From CAYHBO01 sp964354855 (lineage in GTDB: Bacteria > Babelota > Babeliae > Babelales > RVW-14): a stretch of DNA of 38,613 nucleotides. The notes beneath the pieces were generated by a model that made no database searches, had not been told where the DNA came from, and saw nothing but the letters and a program-made list of their open reading frames with translations. Position 1 is the stretch's first letter, and every line of letters starts with the position of its first letter. The stretch is taken from positions 1 through 38,613 of the forward strand of contig CAYHBO010000012.1 in assembly GCA_964354855.1 (NCBI GenBank). Reading direction: 5' to 3'. The position numbers and the translations under genes were made by a program. Below are positions 34,023-38,613 of the stretch, in pieces.

Positions 34023-34053
34023 AAGGCCGGATGTAAAACCCCGGCCTTTTTTT
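34023..34053 (+). terminator. Intrinsic terminator after the small exported protein
   Basis: AAGGCCGG (34023-34030) pairs with CCGGCCTT, followed by a run of T to 34053. Confidence 0.92.
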
Positions 34054-34160
34054 GCGTCCAGCCCCATGAAAAAACTATGCGTGTAGATTCTTCTGTGTCA
34101 TCCTAAAAAAGTTTAGTATCATACTTACTGTGCTAAAAACGATCTAAAAAGGAGATAGTG

Positions 34161-36112
34161 TTGAGGTGTAGGTTGTTGCTGCGTTTTATTTTTCATAGCT
34201 TATTATTGTGGATATTATTGCCAAATGATATCCATTCGACGATTACACTTACGCATCCAGGAGTTGAGATTGTGCTTGCTCAGGGGCGTGTTAAGTTGGA
34301 TTCATTGGCTCAAGTAAAAGGCTTACATACAAATTCTTTTGTGCAAACACAAAGCCCTTTGCGATTTATCAATAATTCTTTTGAAGAGCGTTATAACACA
34401 TCGATCATATTTGATAAAAATAATATTTTAGAAACATCTAAAGACTTTCCCTTACGTGCATGTGATTTACCAACAGACTTTACGGTTTCTGAGCAGTGCT
34501 ATCTTCGTACGTTAAGTAATGCGATTCAGTATGGAAGCAGGACTACGAGTAATGCATTACTCTACAATGCAAATACACTTGTCAATCATGCTTTAGCGAT
34601 ACAACAAAACACGGTTAATTTAAGTGACTTAGTCGATGTTGTTTCGCAAAATAGTAGCGCCATGATATACAGTATTCGAGTTAATAGTGCCGCATTAGTT
34701 TCTAGTAGTGCATTGTTAAGAGTTGTCAGTAATGTGGTTTCTTTGAATGCAGCAACATTGGTAACGCATACTCTGGGGATACAGCAGAATGCGTTAAATA
34801 TAGGTGACTTAGCCGATGTTGTTTCGCAAAATAGTAGCGCCATGATTTATGCAAATCGAGTTAATAGTGCCGCACTTGTGTCCGGATATAGTGTGAACAG
34901 TAATGCCANNNNNNNNNNNNNNNNNNNNNNNNNNNNNNNNNNNNNNNNNNNNNNNNNNNNNNNNNNNNNNNNNNNNNNNNNNNNNNNNNNNNNNNNNNNN
35001 NNNNNNNNCCAACAGGGGCTAAAGGACCAACAGGGGCGACTGGCCCAACAGGATCTAAGGGCGCAACAGGAGCTAAGGGAGCTACGGGTCGTAGCGGGTT
35101 AGCAAGAGCAATTGGGCAGAGAGATTTTACTGATTTAATCAACGTTAGAGAGTTAGATGGTTCTCCCCGAGTTGGTGATCGCGTGGATAGTAATGCCTTA
35201 ATTTGTTCAGGTCCGGTTTACCTTAACACTGATCATTGGTTTTCTTCTGATGCAACTTTAACCTTTTCTGGCGGGACGACGGTTTATGGGAATGGTCATT
35301 CGGTAACATTTGCGCGTAATAATAATTTTATTACCGTTGTACCAGGTGCCAAAGTTGAGTTTCGCAACGTGGTTTTTAAGGAATTTTCTGATGACGCATT
35401 TAATCTAGGTTCGGGAGCTACGGTGATTTTTGGTGATCAGACAACATTAGAAGTGATGTATTCACAGTCATTGTCCAAAGACCTTATTTTTACCGGGAAC
35501 ACCGTCATGAATGGTTTTGGTAACTCCATGAACTTAGGATCGTCAACCCTGAATGTTGTTGGGTCAAGCTCATTAAAGGTTAAAAATTTTGTTTTACAAG
35601 GGGTTCAAGATCATAATATTAATGTTGCTTATAACGGTGCATTGTTACTTCAGGACGTTAAATTACTGCTATCACAAGATTATTCATTTACTTCAGGGCG
35701 TTGTGTTTTTGAAAATCAAGTTCTTATTTCAGGAGGTAAGGAGTTTAAGTATACAACAACAAGCACCTCTATGATTAAATCGTTAGGAACGGTATGTTTT
35801 GATCATCAAACGACTTTTAGTTATGACCCGGTCATAGCTAAAAATAATCTTTTTGCTATGGAAGATGTTACCTCCGTATTGTTTTTAAATAGCTGTACGA
35901 TAAAGGCTTCTAAAGTAGGATTGAAGCTAACGCGAGGGACCTTGATGGTAGATAATTATAATGCGCTCTTTAATGATTCTGCATCCTATGTAACACAAGG
36001 GTTTATGTTTGGTAGTGGTATTGTTGCTGATAGTTTAAATGTTGTTATATTTCCAGGGGCATCGCTTGATCTTAAGAGTGGTTTTTTGAGTTATAACAAC
36101 GTAAATGCGTAG
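34161..36112 (+). CDS. Fibrous surface-protein paralog A: repeat stalk, collagen-like tract, beta-rich C-terminal domain (contains assembly gap)
   Basis: Both ends are visible but a 100-N gap splits the gene, and frames differ across it (upstream frame of 34161; downstream frame of 35009). Start TTG 34161 follows AAAAGGAGATAG, as in the paralog; GTG 34158 is also open. Order: signal peptide (LLLRFIFHSLLLWILLP), a shared module (STITLTHPGVEIVLAQGRVK), a stalk of RVNSAALVS-type repeats with a 180-nt duplication, the gap, ten Gly-X-Y triplets (35009-35098), then RVDSNALICSGPVY and a 300-residue beta-rich domain (SSDATLTFSGGTTVYGNGHS, LGSGATVIFGDQTTLEVMYS), probably a beta-helix. It ends YNNVNA. 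Likely an exported fibre with an adhesive head; no known family is recognised. The collagen-like tract is read only in the frame of the C-terminal domain. Confidence 0.75.
34575..34900 (+). repeat. 180-nt tandem duplication in the stalk of paralog A
   Basis: Two copies of a 60-residue block. GACTTAG-CGATGTTGTTTCGC recurs at 34626 and 34806, exactly 180 nt apart, and both copies encode VVSQNSSAMIY and RVNSAALVS. The match is near perfect in the second half of the unit, suggesting recent duplication or gene conversion. Confidence 0.8.
34909..35008. other. Assembly gap (100 N)
   Basis: Exactly 100 N, the standard placeholder for a gap of unknown size. The left side is the stalk repeat, the right side a collagen-like tract; both are repetitive. 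Real missing length is unknown and must restore frame. Confidence 0.95.
35009..35098 (+). repeat. Collagen-like Gly-X-Y repeat (ten visible triplets)
   Basis: Translates as PTGAKGPTGATG, then PTGSKGATGAKG, then ATGRSG: ten consecutive Gly-X-Y triplets with Pro or Ala first. The nucleotide units (CCAACAGGGGCTAAAGGA and relatives) are near-identical, which probably caused the gap beside it. The full tract is likely longer. Confidence 0.85.
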
Positions 36113-36279
36113 CGAGGTCAATGGGTACTTTGAGTTTTATTGATTTTTTTTATTCGATTTCGTTATATAAAAAACACTATGTGAAAATTGTTGAAAAGAA
36201 ATTTTTGTGTAGTGGCATGATATACGTTGAACTATACATAAATAAATAGTTATAAAACTATCTAGAAAAGGAGATAGCG

Positions 36280-38238
36280 TTGAGTGGAGTATCTATATTG
36301 AATTTTTTGAGTCGATGTTTTTTGATATTAGTGATGTTGAATGGAAATTTATATTCAACCATTACACTCAGTAACCAAACAGCTGGAGTAGTGCTTGCAA
36401 ATGGAAAGATTCGGTTTGATTCTTTATCGCAGATAAAGGGATTACGAAATGATTGTTTTGTTTGTGACCCGCATTCATCTTCGATTATCGAATATGACTT
36501 AGATGGCCATATAAAAGGGATTATGCTGTCAGCAATGTCGAAAAAAATATATGATTTTCAAGAAAAAAATAGTATTTTTGAGACATCAAAAGAATTACCG
36601 TTGCGCTCTTGTGATATTATGACATTCTCAGATAGTGAGCAACAGTGTTATCTTCGTACTTTTAGTAATGCGATCCTTTATAATTCGACAACATTAGCAA
36701 AACAAGCGACGGCAATTATTCAGAACACTATCGATATCAATGGCGTAAATATTTTGGTTCGGTTTAATAGTAATGCTTTGGTTTATGGTGATAGGGTAAA
36801 CAGTGGTGCTTTACTATATGGAGACCGAGTAAACAGTTCTTCACTTGTTTACGGTGATCGAGTTAATAGTAATGTGTATTCGCTTATAAGATTTATAAGC
36901 AACGCATCGTTGTATAGTAATCGTGTTAATAGTACTGCGTTGCTCTATGGAGATAGAATCAATAGTGTGTCATTATTGTATGGTAGCCGCATTACGAGTA
37001 ATGCATTAGTCAAAAATACAACAACAATAGCTTCGCATGCTTTGGCGATTCTCCAAAATTCGGGAGATATCGCGGGTCTTACTGATGTCATACATCAGAA
37101 TAGCAGTGCTATGATATATGCAGATCGCGTTAATAGTAATGCTCTNNNNNNNNNNNNNNNNNNNNNNNNNNNNNNNNNNNNNNNNNNNNNNNNNNNNNNN
37201 NNNNNNNNNNNNNNNNNNNNNNNNNNNNNNNNNNNNNNNNNNNNNGATCGCGTTAATAGTAATGCTCTTCTTGCTTTACCATTAGGTGGTGGCGGTGGTG
37301 GAATTAGTAATGAATTTATTCCATTTACTTGTTCTGGTCCAGTCTATATTAATACTGATCATTGGTTTTCTTCTGATGCAACCTTAACTTTTTCTGGCTC
37401 GACGATAGTTCATGGGAATGGGCACTCGATTACCTTTGCGCGCAATAATGGTTTTATTACAGTAGCTTCTGGTGCTCGGGTTGAACTTCGTAACATTGTT
37501 CTTAAGGACTTCTCTGATGCAGCTTTTAGTTTAGGTTCAGGCGCTCAACTTATTTTTGGTGATCAGACAACGCTTGAAATGATGTATTCACAGCCATTAT
37601 CTAAAAATTTAACGTTTATTGGTCATACCTTTATGAATGGCTTTGGAAATAGCATAAATTTAGGATCATCAACGTTGAATATTGTAGGTCCGAGCTCTTT
37701 GAGGGTTCAAAATCTTGGGTTGCAGGGAGTTCAAAATCACAGTATCAATGTTGCTTATGATGGCATGTTGGGCTTACAGAATACTGATTTATTTCTCTCT
37801 CAAGATTACTCATTTACCTCGGGGCGTTGTGTATTTGAAAATCAAGTAAAAATCTCAGGTGGGCATGAGTTTAGATATACAACAACAAGCACCTCGATGA
37901 TTAAACCGTATGGAACAGTATCTTTTGAAAATGGAACTACGTTGCATTATAATCCACCGGTTCTAAATCGTGATCTTTTTGCGATGGAAAATGCAACATC
38001 AGTCTTATCGTTGCATGGTGCTACCATTATAACTTCTACCGTAGGATTGCGATTAACAAGAGGAACGTTGACATTAGACAGTCATAACGAGTTATTTAAT
38101 GATTTTGCGCTTACATCAACGGAAGGGTTCTCTTTTGGTAATACTATTGGGGATAATGATCTAAGTATCGTTATGCTTCCAGGAGCATCGCTTGAATTGA
38201 AGAGTGGATTTTTGAATTATAATAACGTGAATTCATAG
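36280..38238 (+). CDS. Fibrous surface-protein paralog B: 11-residue repeat stalk and beta-rich C-terminal domain (contains assembly gap)
   Basis: TTG start at 36280 behind AAAAGGAGATAGCG, the same ribosome-binding site as paralog A. Order: signal peptide (FLSRCFLILVMLNGNLYS), the shared module (TITLSNQTAGVVLANGKIRF), an extra segment absent in A, the CYLRTFSNAILYN block, then 11-residue repeats (ALLYGDRVNSS) and a 100-N gap. After the gap come DRVNSNALLALPLGGGGGG, a glycine hinge, and the C-terminal domain (CSGPVYINTDHWFSSDATLT) that is identical to A at most positions, ending YNNVNS. Flanks of the gap keep the same frame. No collagen tract is visible. The conserved head and variable stalk suggest a duplicated adhesin-like family; the partner and location are unknown. 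Confidence 0.75.
   Translation: MSGVSILNFLSRCFLILVMLNGNLYSTITLSNQTAGVVLANGKIRFDSLSQIKGLRNDCFVCDPHSSSIIEYDLDGHIKGIMLSAMSKKIYDFQEKNSIFETSKELPLRSCDIMTFSDSEQQCYLRTFSNAILYNSTTLAKQATAIIQNTIDINGVNILVRFNSNALVYGDRVNSGALLYGDRVNSSSLVYGDRVNSNVYSLIRFISNASLYSNRVNSTALLYGDRINSVSLLYGSRITSNALVKNTTTIASHALAILQNSGDIAGLTDVIHQNSSAMIYADRVNSNAXXXXXXXXXXXXXXXXXXXXXXXXXXXXXXXXXXDRVNSNALLALPLGGGGGGISNEFIPFTCSGPVYINTDHWFSSDATLTFSGSTIVHGNGHSITFARNNGFITVASGARVELRNIVLKDFSDAAFSLGSGAQLIFGDQTTLEMMYSQPLSKNLTFIGHTFMNGFGNSINLGSSTLNIVGPSSLRVQNLGLQGVQNHSINVAYDGMLGLQNTDLFLSQDYSFTSGRCVFENQVKISGGHEFRYTTTSTSMIKPYGTVSFENGTTLHYNPPVLNRDLFAMENATSVLSLHGATIITSTVGLRLTRGTLTLDSHNELFNDFALTSTEGFSFGNTIGDNDLSIVMLPGASLELKSGFLNYNNVNS
36775..37008 (+). 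repeat. 11-residue (33-nt) tandem repeats in paralog B
   Basis: Units such as ALVYGDRVNSG, ALLYGDRVNSS, SLVYGDRVNSN, SLYSNRVNSTA and LLYGDRINSVS follow one another every 33 nt. An 11-residue period with regularly spaced hydrophobics fits a right-handed (hendecad) coiled coil or a repeated beta stalk; which cannot be decided by eye. The series resumes around the gap at 37146. Confidence 0.8.
37146..37245. other. Assembly gap (100 N) in repeat
   Basis: Exactly 100 N. The 23 nt on its left (37123-37145, GATCGCGTTAATAGTAATGC and CT) are repeated exactly on its right (37246-37268), so assembly broke inside a tandem repeat of unknown copy number. Confidence 0.95.
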
Positions 38239-38285
38239 TTGTTTCCTTAAGGAATAAAAAAAGTTTTTAAAGCTTGTACCCCTCT

Positions 38286-38360
38286 ACTCGGCCCAAGAGG
38301 GCCTCTATCCAGTCGTCGCAACGCTATGGCGGACAGGTCGTGGTAAACGGCATACTGAGT
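38286..38360 (+). other. GC-rich, structured-looking segment of unknown nature
   Basis: In the 261-nt gap after paralog B this block is far richer in GC than its surroundings. It can form GGCCC-AAGA-GGGCC (38289-38302), and ACTC at 38286 could pair with GAGT at 38357. The middle (CGCAACGCTATGGCGGACAG) resembles dispersed palindromic repeats seen in draft bacterial genomes. It could be a repeat element, a small RNA or the 3' end of the paralog B transcript. One short open frame (GLYPVVATLWRTGRGKRH) has no start. Confidence 0.35.
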
Positions 38361-38499
38361 GTTTTCTTAAGTCTTAACTGCATTTATTGAGCAGTTATAA
38401 AAATTTCGATTGTTAAAAAATGCAATTTTCTATTGTGTTATAAATTGCAAGCTAGGAAAGTTTGTGTTATTTGTAAAGAGGAAATCTGCTGGAGTAATC

Positions 38500-38613
38500 T
38501 TGGATAAAAAGGAAAAAGGATTTACGGTGTTTTATATAAAAAAACTATGTACGTTAATTGTAGTATGGGTTTTTACTGGTTGTACTACCTATCCTGGAAT
38601 AGTGGTAGATGAT
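38500..38613 (+). CDS. Lipoprotein, 5' end only (runs off window)
   Basis: 38 codons visible. TTG 38500 has GGAG 5 nt ahead; GTG 38527 with AAAAGGA ahead is the alternative. The sequence has a basic n-region (KKEKGF), a hydrophobic helix (LCTLIVVWVF) and a lipobox FTGC, so the mature protein would begin Cys-Thr-Thr-Tyr. TTG use would match the two surface-protein genes before it. The rest, and therefore function, lies outside the window. Confidence 0.6.
   Translation, partial: MDKKEKGFTVFYIKKLCTLIVVWVFTGCTTYPGIVVDD

Noticed and set aside
35009..35102. Gln-rich continuation of the first surface-protein frame after the N gap
   Set aside because: It is the collagen tract read out of frame; the Gly-X-Y frame joins the conserved C-terminal domain.
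36775..37268. CRISPR array
   Set aside because: The 33-nt repeats are continuous, in frame and coding (RVNS units), without unique spacers.
38263..38370. Short protein GLYPVVATLWRTGRGKRH in the GC-rich block
   Set aside because: No start codon, stop immediately upstream, and too short to support.
1..38613. tRNA, rRNA or insertion-sequence transposase genes
   Set aside because: Looked for by eye on both strands; nothing convincing. A tRNA or IS search program could still find a divergent one.

Overview
The window reads as an AT-rich, Gram-negative, host-dependent bacterium. It has a TolC-type outer-membrane protein, a LolD lipoprotein-sorting ATPase, the MurJ lipid II flippase and several lipobox or signal-peptide proteins. 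It is also rich in eukaryote-like or secreted proteins with no obvious metabolic job. That mix, together with tandem paralogous secreted proteins of unknown function, suggests an intracellular lineage such as Candidatus Dependentiae (TM6). The taxon is an inference from gene content, not something the sequence proves. Two runs of exactly 100 N (34909-35008 and 37146-37245) are assembly gaps inside tandem repeats.

Region 1 (1-8132). A TolC-like gene is broken by an in-frame TAG. It is followed by a DMT-family transporter, a PPP-type phosphatase, an AAA/DUF4143 ATPase preceded by a perfect 25-bp-arm palindrome, a signal-peptide protein with a kinase-like HGDxHxxN motif, and convergent ruvB. Region 2 (8133-16212). 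This holds a cluster of dispersed 28-bp palindromic repeats, a lipoprotein-type dipeptidyl peptidase III, a HepT/MntA toxin-antitoxin pair beside a decayed extra hepT tail, a DegT-family PLP enzyme with His in place of the Schiff-base Lys, two tandem secreted paralogs (conserved Cys pattern plus a domain resembling Methyltransf_FA), and a frameshifted winged-helix remnant.

Region 3 (16193-24140). The minus-strand run lolD, murJ, nitroreductase and a GT-C-like membrane protein is probably one operon, with a good promoter upstream of lolD that diverges from lon. The GT-C gene carries a palindromic-repeat-like peptide in frame. lon ends at a strong bidirectional terminator facing a mazEF-type pair, whose promoter region holds a 16-bp-arm palindrome. 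Region 4 (24860-29536). A small membrane-anchored protein, an OPT-family transporter and two paralogous secreted proteins, each with a Cys cluster and hydrophobic C-terminus.

Region 5 (29568-33989). An XRE/S24 regulator, the rpsF-rpsR operon with a promoter and a structured leader resembling the S6:S18 leader RNA, typA/bipA and a small secreted or membrane protein, separated by clear intrinsic terminators. Region 6 (34161-38613). Two paralogous, probably surface-exposed fibrous proteins. Both start at TTG behind nearly the same ribosome-binding site and have a shared N-terminal module, 11-residue RVNS repeats and a strongly conserved beta-rich C-terminal domain. The first also has a collagen-like Gly-X-Y tract. 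A partial lipoprotein gene runs off the end.

The best candidates for undescribed biology are the two fibrous surface proteins, the tandem Cys/Methyltransf_FA-like proteins, the secreted kinase-like protein beside a PPP phosphatase, and the palindromic repeat family, one copy of which appears to be translated. No rRNA, tRNA or CRISPR array was recognised.
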